Shown piece after piece: positions 1-9,659 of a stretch of 64,000 nt of DNA. How positions within the stretch are numbered: the stretch's first letter is position 1; each line of letters begins with the position of its first letter. Under the pieces are notes generated by a model that worked only from the letters and a program-made list of their open reading frames with translations, was not told the origin of the DNA and made no database searches. Made by a program: the position numbers and the translations under genes. The DNA comes from Vibrio pomeroyi (lineage in GTDB: Bacteria > Pseudomonadota > Gammaproteobacteria > Enterobacterales > Vibrionaceae): positions 1,116,001 through 1,180,000 of the forward strand of contig NZ_AP025507.1 of assembly GCF_024347595.1 (NCBI RefSeq). Reading direction: 5' to 3'.

Positions 1-503
1 ACCGTGAAGGAACCGTAACGGCGGGCAACGCTTCGGGTATCAATGACGGCGCGAGCGCAATTATCTTGGCATCAGAGAGTGCAGTCGCGAAATACGGACT
101 AACACCACTGGTTGAACTAAGCAGCTATGCACAATCCGGCTTAGACCCAAAAATTATGGGCTTAGGTCCTGTGGAAGCGGTATCGAAAGCGCTCGACAAA
201 GCTGAACTAACGCTCGAAGAGATCGATTTATTCGAACTGAATGAAGCCTTTGCAGCACAAGCGCTTGGTGTGATGTATCAGCTTTCTGAGCAGCACGACC
301 TGCCTCTAGAAGCATTTAAACCTAAGGTCAATGTGAATGGTGGAGCGATCGCGCTAGGCCATCCTCTAGGAGCTTCAGGCAATCGAATCATTGTTTCACT
401 TATCCATGAGATGCTCGAACTAAAGACAACTTATGGTGTTGCTTCACTCTGTGTGGGTGGAGGAATGGGAACCGCTGTTTTGCTTAAAGGTATTGAAGGC
501 TAA
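1..503 (+). CDS. phaA: Acetyl-CoA C-acetyltransferase (thiolase), 3' part
   Basis: The frame is open from the left edge, so only the last ~167 residues are visible and the N-terminal nucleophilic cysteine lies outside. The visible part has the thiolase [10 protein letters not shown] stretch, the GHPLGASG motif with the catalytic histidine, and the C-terminal CVGGGMGTA motif with the second catalytic cysteine. The family condenses two acetyl-CoA to acetoacetyl-CoA. Because phaP and phaC follow on the same strand, the role is inferred to be the first step of polyhydroxybutyrate synthesis; a phaB reductase would be expected to the left. A fatty-acid thiolase is less likely in this context. The TTG at 66 is internal, since homology continues upstream of it. 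Confidence 0.9.
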   Translation, partial: REGTVTAGNASGINDGASAIILASESAVAKYGLTPLVELSSYAQSGLDPKIMGLGPVEAVSKALDKAELTLEEIDLFELNEAFAAQALGVMYQLSEQHDLPLEAFKPKVNVNGGAIALGHPLGASGNRIIVSLIHEMLELKTTYGVASLCVGGGMGTAVLLKGIEG

Positions 504-624
504 GCCCGACTTGCCTATGGCAGCTTAACAATTTATCGAAGTCGCTTATCTCACTGGTGAGCCTTCGTAGAAAGACATTACCTAAACTTGTATTACTAAA
601 CTATGTATTCATCAGGAGTTACTT

Positions 625-972
625 ATGTACACGGATATTTTCAAAACAATTACTGACCAAACTGAAAAGCAATTTGAACCGTACTTCAAGTTCAACAAGT
701 TGGTTGCAAAGAACGTCCAAACAATGACGGAACTGCAAATGAATGCGATGCAGACTTACACGGACATGGGTCTTGCACAAATGAAAGCAGTAAGCGAAAT
801 CAAAGATGTAAACAGCCTAACTGCATTCAACAGCCAACAGCTAGCAGCGCTAACTCAACTGTCTCAACAGATGATGAGTGATAGCTCTAAGCTTCAAGCA
901 GTGGCTAAAGAATTCAAAGAAGATGTTGAAACACTAACAACTGAAAACTTGAAAACAGTTACACCTGCATAA
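625..972 (+). CDS. phaP: Phasin family protein (PHA granule-associated)
   Basis: A 115-residue, helix-rich, Gln/Met-rich protein without a signal peptide, as in the small phasins that coat polyhydroxyalkanoate granules. The start ATG is preceded by a good ribosome site (CAGGAGT, 7 bases upstream). It sits between the thiolase and the PHA synthase, the arrangement known from Vibrio pha clusters. By family knowledge phasins control granule number and size and can stimulate the synthase. Sequence conservation in phasins is low, so the call rests on size, composition and context. Confidence 0.85.
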   Translation: MYTDIFKTITDQTEKQFEPYFKFNKLVAKNVQTMTELQMNAMQTYTDMGLAQMKAVSEIKDVNSLTAFNSQQLAALTQLSQQMMSDSSKLQAVAKEFKEDVETLTTENLKTVTPA

Positions 973-1047
973 ATTTAATCGCCATCGAGTTAGCGCAGTG
1001 TTTACTGTGAGGCTCGGTGGCGATTTTCCGATTATTGGAGTCATGTT

Positions 1048-2874
1048 ATGTTTCAACACTTCTTTTCGGACTACCTTGTTAAACTTCAACAAACAAACCA
1101 GCAATGGTGGGATAACTTTGAACAAAACAAGGAAGCCGCGCAATCTCCCCTCAACCAAGCGATGCAAGAACTGAATTTTGATGACGCATCAAAAATCTTC
1201 GAGCAAGCCGCTAACCAACCTGCTGTTCTTCTTCAGTTACAATCCCAGTGGTGGGAACAACAACTCAAGATCTGGCAAAATGCCGCGCTGATGGGCAACA
1301 CCGAGAGTGTGATAGCTGAAGATCATAGCGACAAGCGCTTTATTGACGAGGCGTGGAAAAACGACCCGTTCTACAGCTTTATTAAGCAATCCTATTTGTT
1401 GTTCAGCAAAAGCTACATCGATACTATCAACTCTATCGAAGGCATCGACGAGAAAACCAAAGAGCGAGTAGCGTTCTTTTCACGTCAGGCCATCAATGCT
1501 CTCTCTCCAAGCAACTTCATTGCGACTAACCCAGAGCTGATGAAACTGACGCTTGAGCGAAATGGCGAAAACCTGCTTGATGGGCTAGAGCAACTACAAG
1601 CAGACGTTGAAGCGAGTGCTGATATCCTAAAGATTCGTATGACCAACAATAACGCCTTCCGATTAGGTGTGGATGTTGCGAACACGGAAGGTGATGTTGT
1701 TTTTCAAAACGACCTGTTCGAGCTTATTCAATACTATCCAAAAACACCTCAGGTGAACGCGACGCCTTTGTTGATCGTTCCTCCGTTCATCAATAAGTAC
1801 TACATTCTTGACCTTCGTGAAAAGAACTCGATGGTACGTTGGTTGCTTGAGCAAGGGCACAGTGTGTTCATGATGTCTTGGCGTAATCCGGGCGAGGCTC
1901 AGAAAGACCAAGAATTCGGTGACTATGTCACGGAAGGTGTAGTGAAAGCGGTCGCAGCGATTGAAGACATTACCGGTAAAGAGCAGATCAATGCAGCAGG
2001 TTACTGTATCGGTGGCACTGTATTGGCTTCTACGGTTGCTTACTACGCGGCGAAGCGCATGAAGAGGCGCATCAAAACCGCGACGTTCTTTACCACCTTG
2101 TTGGACTTCTCGCAGCCGGGTGAGGTTGGCGCGTATATCAACGAAACGATCATTAACGCGATTGAGAAACAGAACGACGCCAAAGGTTATATGGACGGTC
2201 GCTCACTGAGCGTGACGTTCAGTTTGCTTCGCGAAAACAGTCTGTACTGGAACTACTATATTGATAACTACCTAAAAGGCAGCAGCCCAATGGAGTTTGA
2301 CCTATTGTATTGGAACAGTGATAGCACAAACGTGGCTGCCAAATGCCATAACTTCTTGTTGCGTGAGCTTTACCTTGAGAACAAACTCGTTCAAGACAAA
2401 GGCGTGAAAGTGGGCGGCGTGTGGATTGATTTGAATAAAATCAAAATACCGAGCTACTTCATATCAGCCAAAGAAGACCATATTGCCTTGTGGCAGGGGA
2501 CTTACCGTGGTGCATTGAACACAGGTGGCAACAAAACCTTTGTGTTGGGTGAATCTGGTCATATTGCAGGTATTGTTAATCATCCAGACAAGAAGAAATA
2601 TGGGTTCTGGTTGAATGACAATCTTGATGATTCTGCTGATGAGTGGCTATCAAACGCGAGCCATAATGAAGGTTCATGGTGGACACACTGGGATCAGTGG
2701 TTACAGGGCTTGGAGACTGACGAGAAAATCGAACCTTTCAATCAAGGTTCTGAGCTTAACCCTGTGATTGGCAAGGCACCAGGTAACTATGTAAAACAGG
2801 TGCTGCCGATTGTTGATCAAGAAGCGGTCGATAAAGAGCCTGCTGACACAGAAGCTCCGAAAAACGAAGCCTAG
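1048..2874 (+). CDS. phaC: Class I polyhydroxyalkanoate synthase
   Basis: A 608-residue protein of the alpha/beta-hydrolase PHA synthase family, which polymerises (R)-3-hydroxyacyl-CoA into PHA at the granule surface. The lipase-like box GYCIGG puts the catalytic Cys at residue 320. The other catalytic residues are Asp477 (SAKEDH) and His505 (GESGHIAG). These spacings match the class I enzymes of about 590 residues. The N-terminal ~200 residues are the variable synthase N domain. The ATG follows TTGGAGTC, a usable ribosome site. A perfect-palindrome terminator lies ~100 bp downstream, so phaA-phaP-phaC probably end as one unit. Nothing looks broken. Confidence 0.95.
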   Translation: MFQHFFSDYLVKLQQTNQQWWDNFEQNKEAAQSPLNQAMQELNFDDASKIFEQAANQPAVLLQLQSQWWEQQLKIWQNAALMGNTESVIAEDHSDKRFIDEAWKNDPFYSFIKQSYLLFSKSYIDTINSIEGIDEKTKERVAFFSRQAINALSPSNFIATNPELMKLTLERNGENLLDGLEQLQADVEASADILKIRMTNNNAFRLGVDVANTEGDVVFQNDLFELIQYYPKTPQVNATPLLIVPPFINKYYILDLREKNSMVRWLLEQGHSVFMMSWRNPGEAQKDQEFGDYVTEGVVKAVAAIEDITGKEQINAAGYCIGGTVLASTVAYYAAKRMKRRIKTATFFTTLLDFSQPGEVGAYINETIINAIEKQNDAKGYMDGRSLSVTFSLLRENSLYWNYYIDNYLKGSSPMEFDLLYWNSDSTNVAAKCHNFLLRELYLENKLVQDKGVKVGGVWIDLNKIKIPSYFISAKEDHIALWQGTYRGALNTGGNKTFVLGESGHIAGIVNHPDKKKYGFWLNDNLDDSADEWLSNASHNEGSWWTHWDQWLQGLETDEKIEPFNQGSELNPVIGKAPGNYVKQVLPIVDQEAVDKEPADTEAPKNEA

Positions 2875-2970
2875 GTTTTGTTATATAAGGCTTTCTTTAT
2901 ATTAGCTGCGATGTCGCTTTACTAAGGTTTCATCATCCCCCGAGCAATAAACAGAAACGCCAGATAATAA

Positions 2971-3000
2971 AAAAGCCACTGAATTCAGTGGCTTTTTAGT
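2971..3000. terminator. Bidirectional rho-independent terminator between phaC and the nap operon
   Basis: Bases 2971-2996 form a perfect palindrome, AAAAGCCACTGAA followed by its complement. This gives a GC-rich stem with A-run and T-run on either side. It lies between the convergent phaC (+) and nap (-) units and can serve both. Confidence 0.85.
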
Positions 3001-3049
3001 GTCAACTTATCTCAAGCATAACTGGAAAAAGTTAACGCAATCTCGATTC

Positions 3050-3187
3050 TTAATCGATTTCTTTGTCTTTACCCATAGATAAAATCCAAAGAGATACGGC
3101 TGCAACACCTGCGAAGCCGCCCAGAATGATAACTGGCATAGCGCTGTAACCTAGGATGTGCCAAATTACGCTTTCTAAAGTACTCAT
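3050..3187 (-). CDS. Short TIGR02808-type single-span membrane protein, last gene of the nap operon
   Basis: A 45-residue ORF starts with ATG at 3187, behind a strong ribosome site (AAGGAGCGATTG) and 11 bp after the napC stop. The translation begins MSTLESVIWHILGY, continues with one hydrophobic span (about residues 15-37) and ends with the charged tail MGKDKEID. I recall a family of ~45-residue membrane proteins (TIGR02808) found in Vibrio and Photobacterium next to periplasmic nitrate reductase genes; size, topology and position all fit. Function is unknown. A membrane accessory of NapC or of quinol oxidation is a guess from location only. Confidence 0.8.
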   Translation of the reverse strand: MSTLESVIWHILGYSAMPVIILGGFAGVAAVSLWILSMGKDKEID

Positions 3188-3198
3188 TCAATCGCTCC

Positions 3199-3780
3199 TT
3201 ATTGCCAGCCTTCAACGCCGTGCATGTCTGGTAGTTTGTGTGCAATACCTTTGTGACAGTCTACACACGTTTTCTCACCAGAAGCTAGCGCTGTCGAGTG
3301 CTGTTTCGCACTACGAGGGCTCTGCTCTGAGAAGTCCATGTAATCGAACTGGTGACAGTTACGACACTCAAGTGAATCGTTCTTTTTCAATCGAGCCCAT
3401 TCGCGCTCTGCTAAGTGATGACGACGCTCTTTGAATTTCTCAGGCGTATCAATCGTCTTAGAAATAAAGTGCGCATATAGCTCTTTTGATGCTTGAACTT
3501 TACGAACGATTTTATCAGTCCACTCATGCGGTACGTGACAGTCTGAACAAATTGCACGAACGCCTGAACGGTTAGAATAGTGAATCGTTTCTTGGATCTC
3601 TTCAACAATAGGTGCGTGACAGCCAGAACAGAATTCTTCTGTGTTGGTTGCTTCCATACCCGTGTTAAATGCACCCCAGAACAAAAGACCGCCCGAGAAA
3701 CCCAAGAATAAAACAACGCCTACCGCTGCTTTACTTGGTGTCGCGAGTCTTTTCCAAAACGCTTTAAGTAATTTTATCAT
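3199..3780 (-). CDS. napC: Tetraheme c-type cytochrome NapC (NapC/NirT family)
   Basis: A 193-residue membrane-anchored cytochrome that takes electrons from the quinol pool and passes them to the periplasmic NapAB complex. There is one N-terminal transmembrane helix (about residues 18-37, [20 protein letters not shown]), then four CxxCH heme sites: CSGCH, CSDCH, CRNCH and CVDCH. This is the full NapC complement. It is transcribed leftward after napB, with a 29-bp gap, and is followed by the 45-residue membrane protein. There is no napG/napH, so NapC is the likely sole quinol oxidase for this Nap system. Confidence 0.95.
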   Translation of the reverse strand: MIKLLKAFWKRLATPSKAAVGVVLFLGFSGGLLFWGAFNTGMEATNTEEFCSGCHAPIVEEIQETIHYSNRSGVRAICSDCHVPHEWTDKIVRKVQASKELYAHFISKTIDTPEKFKERRHHLAEREWARLKKNDSLECRNCHQFDYMDFSEQSPRSAKQHSTALASGEKTCVDCHKGIAHKLPDMHGVEGWQ

Positions 3781-3809
3781 GTATAGCCTCTCTTACAGTC
3801 CGGCTACGA

Positions 3810-4271
3810 TTAACGCAGTGAATCTACAGGTTTGAACTCGTTCTCAACTAGTGGTTTTGCATTAGCTTGAGGAACGTGACACTGCAGACAGAAGTAACGA
3901 CGAGGTGACACATCAGCAAGAACGGCGTCTTCACGGTTCATGTAGTGAGTTACACTCACCTTAGTTGCACCCATTTCTTTTGCATTTTTCCAGCTGTGGC
4001 AAGACAGACATTTGTTTGCGTTTAAAGAAACTTCGTAGCTACGAATTGTGTGAGGTACCAATGGTGGTTGGTATACGTAATCGCTCTCTAGTACTTGGTC
4101 GCGTGGGAACTTTTTAAAGTCGTCCGCTGCGCGAGTTGCTTCTAGTTCACTTGCACCACGTAGAGATTCTACGCCACCAATGCCGCCTGGGTTATCCAGC
4201 TCAGCTTCAGCTTGAACTGCACCAGCTAGTAAAAGACCAGCTGATAGTAGGGCAGTAATCAGTTTTTTCAT
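3810..4271 (-). CDS. napB: Diheme cytochrome c NapB, electron-transfer subunit of periplasmic nitrate reductase
   Basis: A 153-residue periplasmic protein with a Sec signal peptide (MKKLITALLSAGLLLAGAVQA) and two CxxCH heme sites, CLSCH and CLQCH. NapB receives electrons from NapC and hands them to NapA. The conserved region before the first heme (PPLVPHTIRSYEVSLNANKC) is typical of NapB. The gene is separated from napA by ~110 bp containing a long hairpin, an unusual gap for this operon. Confidence 0.95.
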   Translation of the reverse strand: MKKLITALLSAGLLLAGAVQAEAELDNPGGIGGVESLRGASELEATRAADDFKKFPRDQVLESDYVYQPPLVPHTIRSYEVSLNANKCLSCHSWKNAKEMGATKVSVTHYMNREDAVLADVSPRRYFCLQCHVPQANAKPLVENEFKPVDSLR

Positions 4272-4307
4272 GTTAATTTCTCCGCCTAAAGGCTAATTCT
4301 TTGAGAG

Positions 4308-4341
4308 GACTACTTTTTTCAAAACAGTGAAAAAAGTAGTC
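4308..4341 (-). promoter_or_regulatory. Perfect 13-bp stem-loop in the napA-napB intergenic region
   Basis: GACTACTTTTTTC at 4308-4320 is fully complementary to GAAAAAAGTAGTC at 4329-4341, around an 8-base loop. It lies inside the transcription unit, after the napA stop and ~36 bp before napB. It has an A/T-rich inner stem and no T-run after a GC-rich stem, so it is not a classic terminator. It may protect the napA 3' end, mark a processing site, or attenuate napBC expression. Confidence 0.6.
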
Positions 4342-4381
4342 GCAATATTAGATACTTAAGATCGTCTCTCTAAGCCTAGGC

Positions 4382-6871
4382 TTAAGCGACTTTAGTGATC
4401 TTAACTGGACACTTCTTGTAGTCCGTCTGTTTAGACAGAGGATCCGTTGCATCCAAGATCAACTTGTTGATCAGAATTCTTGCATCAAAGAATGGTACGA
4501 ATACCAAGCCTTGTGGTGGACGGTTACGGCCGCGAGTTTCAACACGCACACGAACTTCACCACGTTTGTTTTCGATAAGAACTTCATCACCACGGCGAAG
4601 ACCACGAGCTTTAGCGTCAGCAGGGTGGATGTAGCAAAGTGCATCCGGTACTGCTTTGTAAAGTTCTGGTACACGACGAGTCATAGTACCTGTGTGCCAG
4701 TGCTCAAGAACACGACCTGTACATAGCCACATATCGTATTCATCGTTTGGTACTTCAGGTGGCGCCTCGTATGGAGCATTGATGATCAGTGCTTTACCAT
4801 CTGGCTTACCGTAGAAGTCCCAATCAGAACCTTTCTTAGCGTATGGATCTGAACCTTCTTTAAAGCGCCATAGTGTCTCTTTACCGTCAACAACAGGCCA
4901 ACGTAGGCCGCGTACTTTGTGGTAGCGATCGTATGGTGCTAAATCGTGACCGTGGCCGCGACCAAAGGCTGCGTATTCTTCGAATAGACCTTTTTGAACG
5001 TAGAAACCTTGTGCTTGTGCATCGTCGTTAAGCTCTTGAGCTTCAGACAGAGGGAATGCATCAACATTGCCGTTTTTGTAAAGCACGTCGTACATGGTTT
5101 TGCCACGGTACTCAGGCATTTTCGCAACCAGTTCTTCACCCCAAACTTCTTCAATAGTGAAGCGTTTAGAGAACTCCATGATTTGCCATAGGTCAGACTT
5201 AGCTTCACCTACCGTTTTCACTTGTTGGTACCATGCTTGTGTACGACGCTCAGCGTTACCGTAAGCACCTTCTTTCTCAATCCACATTGCTGTAGGAAGG
5301 ATAAGGTCAGCCGCTTGAGCTGTTGCTGTTGGGTACGGGTCTGAACAAACAATGAAGTTATCTGGGTTACGGTAACCTGGCAGACGTTCAGTGTTGATGT
5401 TTGGACCAGCTTGCATGTTGTTGTTACACATTACCCAGTAAGCGTTGATCGTACCGTCTTTTAATGCACGGTCTTGAGCAACTGCGTGTTTACCAGGTTT
5501 TGCTGGGATAGTGCCTTCTGGAAGTTTCCAGATGTCTTCTGCAATCTTACGGTGTTTCGGGTTAGCAACCACCATATCTGCAGGTAGACGGTGAGAGAAC
5601 GTACCTACTTCACGAGCTGTACCACACGCAGATGGTTGGCCAGTTAGTGAGAATGGGCTGTTACCTGGAGTAGAAATCTTACCTGTTAGAAGGTGGATGT
5701 TGTACACAAGGCTGTTCATCCATACACCACGAGTATGTTGGTTCATACCCATTGTCCATAGAGACATTACTTTGATGTTTGGATCGGCGTATTGCTTAGC
5801 CAGCTTGATAAGGTCATCTTGAGATACACCTGACATTTCAGACGCTTTCTCAACTGTGTACTCAGCAACAGATGCTTTGTAATCTTCGAAAGAGATAGCA
5901 GTCATTGCGCCTGAGTTAGGGTTTGCTGCTGCTTTCTGTAGAGGATCATCGTCACGAAGACCGTAACCGATGTCTGTTGTTGCTTGCTTGAAGTTCGTGT
6001 GTTTGTTCACGAAGTCCCAGTTAACTGCATCGTTTTGGATGATGTAGTTTGCGATGAAGTTTGCAATCGCAAGGTCAGACTGAGGGTTGAAGATGTAACC
6101 AGTGTCTGCAAGCTCAAAAGAACGGTGGTAGTAAGTAGACAGTACGTTTACTTGAACGTGTGGGTGGCTTAGACGACGGTCTGTAATACGAGTCCATAGT
6201 ACTGGGTGCATTTCTGCCATGTTTGAACCCCACAGGACAAATGCGTCTGCGTGTTCAAAGTCATCGTAACAACCCATTGGCTCATCGATACCGAAGGTAC
6301 GCATGAATGCACCTACCGCAGAAGCCATACAGTGACGAGCGTTTGGATCGATGTTGTTTGAACGGAAACCCGCTTTCATCATCTTAACGGCTGCGTAGCC
6401 TTCCATTACTGTCCACTGACCAGAACCGAACATACCAACACCTGTTGGACCGTTCTTCTTAAGAGATGCTTTCCATTTCTCAGCCATCACGTCGAACGCT
6501 TTGTCCCAAGATACTGGTGCGAAATCACCATCCTTGTGGAACTCGCCATCTTTCATACGAAGAAGAGGCTGTTCTAGACGGTCTTTGCCGTACATGATTT
6601 TTGAAAGGAAGTAGCCTTTGATACAGTTAAGGCCTTTGTTTACCGGTGCTTCTGGGTCGCCTTGAGTTGCAACCACTTTGCCGTTTTGAGTACCTACTAG
6701 TACCGAACAGCCCGTACCACAAAAACGACAAGGCGCTTTATCCCACGTGATTTTTGTTTGATCAGAGCTAGCAATCAGGTTGGTTGCTGTTGCCGGTAGT
6801 GTTACACCTGCAACGGCTGCCGCTGATGCAGCTGCGTTTGCTTTCACAAACGCACGTCTTGTCATTTTCAT
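4382..6871 (-). CDS. napA: Periplasmic nitrate reductase catalytic subunit NapA
   Basis: An 829-residue molybdopterin (bis-MGD) enzyme that reduces nitrate to nitrite in the periplasm. The N-terminus is a twin-arginine signal (TRRAFVK, then a hydrophobic Ala-rich stretch). The [4Fe-4S] ligands follow in CRFCGTGC and the downstream GLNCIKG. Cys181 in [10 protein letters not shown] is the expected molybdenum ligand. The C-terminal molydopterin-dinucleotide-binding segment ([15 protein letters not shown]) is intact. The length matches NapA. The start ATG overlaps the napD stop by 4 bp (ATGA), so translation is probably coupled to the chaperone NapD. Confidence 0.97.
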   Translation of the reverse strand: MKMTRRAFVKANAAASAAAVAGVTLPATATNLIASSDQTKITWDKAPCRFCGTGCSVLVGTQNGKVVATQGDPEAPVNKGLNCIKGYFLSKIMYGKDRLEQPLLRMKDGEFHKDGDFAPVSWDKAFDVMAEKWKASLKKNGPTGVGMFGSGQWTVMEGYAAVKMMKAGFRSNNIDPNARHCMASAVGAFMRTFGIDEPMGCYDDFEHADAFVLWGSNMAEMHPVLWTRITDRRLSHPHVQVNVLSTYYHRSFELADTGYIFNPQSDLAIANFIANYIIQNDAVNWDFVNKHTNFKQATTDIGYGLRDDDPLQKAAANPNSGAMTAISFEDYKASVAEYTVEKASEMSGVSQDDLIKLAKQYADPNIKVMSLWTMGMNQHTRGVWMNSLVYNIHLLTGKISTPGNSPFSLTGQPSACGTAREVGTFSHRLPADMVVANPKHRKIAEDIWKLPEGTIPAKPGKHAVAQDRALKDGTINAYWVMCNNNMQAGPNINTERLPGYRNPDNFIVCSDPYPTATAQAADLILPTAMWIEKEGAYGNAERRTQAWYQQVKTVGEAKSDLWQIMEFSKRFTIEEVWGEELVAKMPEYRGKTMYDVLYKNGNVDAFPLSEAQELNDDAQAQGFYVQKGLFEEYAAFGRGHGHDLAPYDRYHKVRGLRWPVVDGKETLWRFKEGSDPYAKKGSDWDFYGKPDGKALIINAPYEAPPEVPNDEYDMWLCTGRVLEHWHTGTMTRRVPELYKAVPDALCYIHPADAKARGLRRGDEVLIENKRGEVRVRVETRGRNRPPQGLVFVPFFDARILINKLILDATDPLSKQTDYKKCPVKITKVA

Positions 6872-7173
6872 ACTTCACCCTCAAGTTGAGAATTGTTGCT
6901 TCCAGTTTCTAAATCCGTTTCTTCTAGTCCAGTTTCGATTTGGTGATAAACCAAAGCTGTCCCTAAAACGTTCTTAATGTTGTTTATTGCTTCGATGGTG
7001 TCCGTTACAAAACCTTGGTTTTCGGTTTCTAGGACCACGATGATTTTGCCTTCAGGGCTATCTCCGTAGATCTCAGCGTTATCGAATTGCTCGATCTCTG
7101 CTTTGATCTCATTGAGATGCTCTGGGCTCACATGCACGACTAAACTTGATATATGCACTTCATTTAGTGCCAT
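6868..7173 (-). CDS. napD: NapD, chaperone for NapA maturation
   Basis: A 101-residue cytoplasmic protein of the NapD family. NapD binds the NapA twin-arginine signal peptide and delays export until the cofactor is inserted. It starts with the typical [12 protein letters not shown] strand and contains the conserved GKIIVVLE segment. It lies between napF (22-bp gap) and napA (4-bp overlap). The Glu/Asn-rich last ~20 residues look like a disordered tail. Confidence 0.92.
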   Translation of the reverse strand: MALNEVHISSLVVHVSPEHLNEIKAEIEQFDNAEIYGDSPEGKIIVVLETENQGFVTDTIEAINNIKNVLGTALVYHQIETGLEETDLETGSNNSQLEGEV

Positions 7174-7195
7174 AAATTGCTCTCGTTATTTTTAT

Positions 7196-7675
7196 TTATG
7201 CATTACTCACAAGAATAGCTGAAGTAGGGCAAACTGCTACGCAGGCTCCACAACCGCTACACTCATTTAACTCGATTTTTGGTAGAGCAACACTGCCTGC
7301 TCTAAGTTGAAATTGAATGGCCATAGGTTCACACATGTCACCACAGCTTCGGCATTCAACATTTTGTTGCGCTAAACACTTATCAGAAATACGTGCTTTT
7401 GCTTGCCAAGGCTCTCCTTGCTTTGGCGTAAAAATGGGTTCAGGACAAACGTCTGCGCATTGATAGCAGAACGTACATTCATCAATTGAGAAATCGACAG
7501 TAGGAAACCCACCATCGCCTACAATGATTATCTCAGTCTCACAACTCTCGATGCATTTACCGCAGCGAGTGCAGTCATCTGCAAAGCTTTCTAGGTTTTT
7601 AATCCAAGGCAAACGAATCTGGCTTGAATCAACTTTTCGTCTAGAAAATAGACGGCGTTTTGATAGATCTACCAC
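7196..7675 (-). CDS. napF: Ferredoxin-type protein NapF
   Basis: A 159-residue cytoplasmic iron-sulfur protein, first gene of the nap operon. It carries cysteine clusters CTRCGKCIESC, CTFCYQCADVC, CRSCGDMC and CSGCGACVAVCP, enough for three to four [4Fe-4S] centres. In the known family NapF interacts with NapA and helps assemble its Fe-S cluster in the cytoplasm. There is no signal peptide; the N-terminus (LSKRRLFSRRKV) is basic. It is divergent from narQ across a regulatory region with candidate NarP and FNR sites. Confidence 0.93.
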   Translation of the reverse strand: MVDLSKRRLFSRRKVDSSQIRLPWIKNLESFADDCTRCGKCIESCETEIIIVGDGGFPTVDFSIDECTFCYQCADVCPEPIFTPKQGEPWQAKARISDKCLAQQNVECRSCGDMCEPMAIQFQLRAGSVALPKIELNECSGCGACVAVCPTSAILVSNA

Positions 7676-7755
7676 TAGATACCCATAGATGTTGCTAAGA
7701 TGTTGTAATTGTAGGTCATTATTCCATTAATATCTTGTAATTTGTCCTCACAAGT

Positions 7756-7827
7756 AGTGTAGTTTTAGAAACAATTGTATAAATACCCCCTTAGGGCTAA
7801 TTGGGGGCATATGTTGTCTCAGATCAA
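7756..7827 (-). promoter_or_regulatory. napF control region: candidate NarP 7-2-7 site, FNR-like site and -10 box
   Basis: TACCCCC-TT-AGGGCTA at 7784-7799 fits the inverted 7-2-7 heptamer arrangement bound by NarP/NarL, with one mismatch per heptamer. TTGTC-TCAG-ATCAA at 7814-7827 matches 8 of 10 defined bases of the FNR/anaerobox consensus. On the minus strand a weak -10 (TACACT, 7756-7761) would put the start near 7749, with NarP centred near -42 and FNR near -71. That order resembles the known E. coli nap promoter. The start site is inferred, and the region also serves narQ in the other direction. Confidence 0.5.
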
Positions 7828-7928
7828 TAAATTACGAAGCGAGTGATCACATATTGAATGGAGCTATGATTTTTGATGTGTGACAATACGATCTTGCTGG
7901 CAAGTCATTTATCAATAGGAAGGCTCTT

Positions 7929-9659
7929 TTGCTTATAAAACCGGTTTCATCTGTAACGAGTACGATAGCTAAGTCACTGCTATCTATACTGTTGTTGTCG
8001 GTTGCTACGACTGGCTTTGCTATCTTTACATTGGCTTCAAGTCTGAATGATGCAGAAGCGGTGAACGTCGCAGGTTCAATGCGAATGCAGAGCTACCGTC
8101 TAGCCCATGATATTCAAATAGAATCAGTTGATTATGATTCTCATATCCGTGAATTCGAAAGCTCTCTTTACTCACCGTCGATGACCAACTTAGTAAGTTG
8201 GGAAGTTCCGACAGACATCACAGAAGACTACTATCTAATCATTGGCCGTTGGCATGAGCTGAAACGCGTATTAAACAGTGAAGATCGCAAACACTATCTC
8301 GTGTTGGTTGAAAACTTCGTGACTGAAATTGATGGCTTCGTTTTTAAGCTGCAAGAGTTCTCTGAAGACAAGCTGATAAAACTGGCGTGGGCTGGTGGTA
8401 TTGGTTTAGGCGGAATTCTCGTCATATCTCTTTTTGTTGTTCACTTTGTACGTAAACAGGTTGTTAAACCTCTACATGCTTTAGTGGGAGCGAGCCAGCG
8501 AATCAAGAACAGTGATTTTGAGGTAGAACTCAAAGTGACCAGTAGCAATGAAATGGGTATTCTGACGAAAACCTTCAACTCGATGGCGAAAGACCTCGGC
8601 GTGCTTTATCGCAATCTTGAAGATGTGGTGAATGCTAAGACGGTAGAACTACAAAATGCCAACCAATCACTGCAGGCACTTTATAACTCGTCACAAGAGC
8701 TCACGGTGACACGTATTGCTCCTGAAAACTTCCGAGCTATCTTGCAACACCTCGTGAGTTTGGAAGGAATAGAATCACTGAGACTTGAGATCGTAGATAA
8801 CTCAGGCCGTTCATTGATTATGGATGAAGGTTACGATTCGAATTTAGATTACGAAAAGTTCGAGATGAAGTTGGATGATAACGAACTTATTCTTGGCTAC
8901 TTGTACTGTTCTTATCACCACGGGCATTCTACCAAGGCGTTGATTGAGAGCTTTATTCAACTGTTATCTCGAGCTATTTATTATAATCGCGCCCAAAAGA
9001 AAGCCGAACAGCTTATTATTATGGAAGAACGTGCGACGATCGCACGTGAGTTACACGATTCACTGGCTCAATCACTGTCATACTTGAAAATCCAAGTTAC
9101 ATTATTAAAGCGTGTGATTGGTAAACTGCCAGAGCAGCAACACAGAGAGCAGTCAGAGCAAATCGCGTCGGAAATCGGTAATGGTTTGGCTGATGCCTAT
9201 ACTCAGTTAAGAGAGCTACTCACCACATTCAGGTTGACCATAAAAGAGGGCAACTTTGGAGATGCCTTGAGCACCATGCTTGAGGAACTCAGTGAAAGGA
9301 CCGATGCGAAGATTAACCTCACCAATAATCTTTCATCGATTGAACTTGATGCACACAGTCAGGTTCACTTGCTTCAATTGATTCGTGAAGCAACAATAAA
9401 CGCAATAAAACACGCCAATGCCGACTTGATAGATGTATGCTGTATCGATGAGGACGGTGAAGTGTTAGTCGTGATTAAAGATAATGGAGACGGCTTTGAC
9501 TCAAGTAGTTCTAAAACGAACCACTATGGGATGAGCATTATGCAGGAGCGTGCGGCAAGACTGAATGGCGACTTAACGATTGAAGCGGCTCAAGGTGAAG
9601 GCTGTACAGTCATATTGAAATATAAAAGTTTGAAGGAAGTTAAAGTTGACGATTTGTAA
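7929..9659 (+). CDS. narQ: Nitrate/nitrite sensor histidine kinase NarQ
   Basis: A 576-residue inner-membrane sensor kinase. In order: transmembrane helix (about residues 17-38); a periplasmic four-helix sensor opening with the P-box-like GSMRMQSYRLA (residues 49-59), the nitrate-binding signature of NarX/NarQ; second transmembrane helix (about 153-175); HAMP and coiled linker; HisKA_3 dimerisation domain with phospho-accepting His376 (ARELHDSLAQS); and HATPase_c with DNGDGF. Length agrees with NarQ (~566). The start is a TTG behind ATAGGAAGG; no better in-frame ATG exists. It overlaps narP by 14 bp and is divergent from the nap genes it probably controls. Confidence 0.92.
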   Translation: MLIKPVSSVTSTIAKSLLSILLLSVATTGFAIFTLASSLNDAEAVNVAGSMRMQSYRLAHDIQIESVDYDSHIREFESSLYSPSMTNLVSWEVPTDITEDYYLIIGRWHELKRVLNSEDRKHYLVLVENFVTEIDGFVFKLQEFSEDKLIKLAWAGGIGLGGILVISLFVVHFVRKQVVKPLHALVGASQRIKNSDFEVELKVTSSNEMGILTKTFNSMAKDLGVLYRNLEDVVNAKTVELQNANQSLQALYNSSQELTVTRIAPENFRAILQHLVSLEGIESLRLEIVDNSGRSLIMDEGYDSNLDYEKFEMKLDDNELILGYLYCSYHHGHSTKALIESFIQLLSRAIYYNRAQKKAEQLIIMEERATIARELHDSLAQSLSYLKIQVTLLKRVIGKLPEQQHREQSEQIASEIGNGLADAYTQLRELLTTFRLTIKEGNFGDALSTMLEELSERTDAKINLTNNLSSIELDAHSQVHLLQLIREATINAIKHANADLIDVCCIDEDGEVLVVIKDNGDGFDSSSSKTNHYGMSIMQERAARLNGDLTIEAAQGEGCTVILKYKSLKEVKVDDL

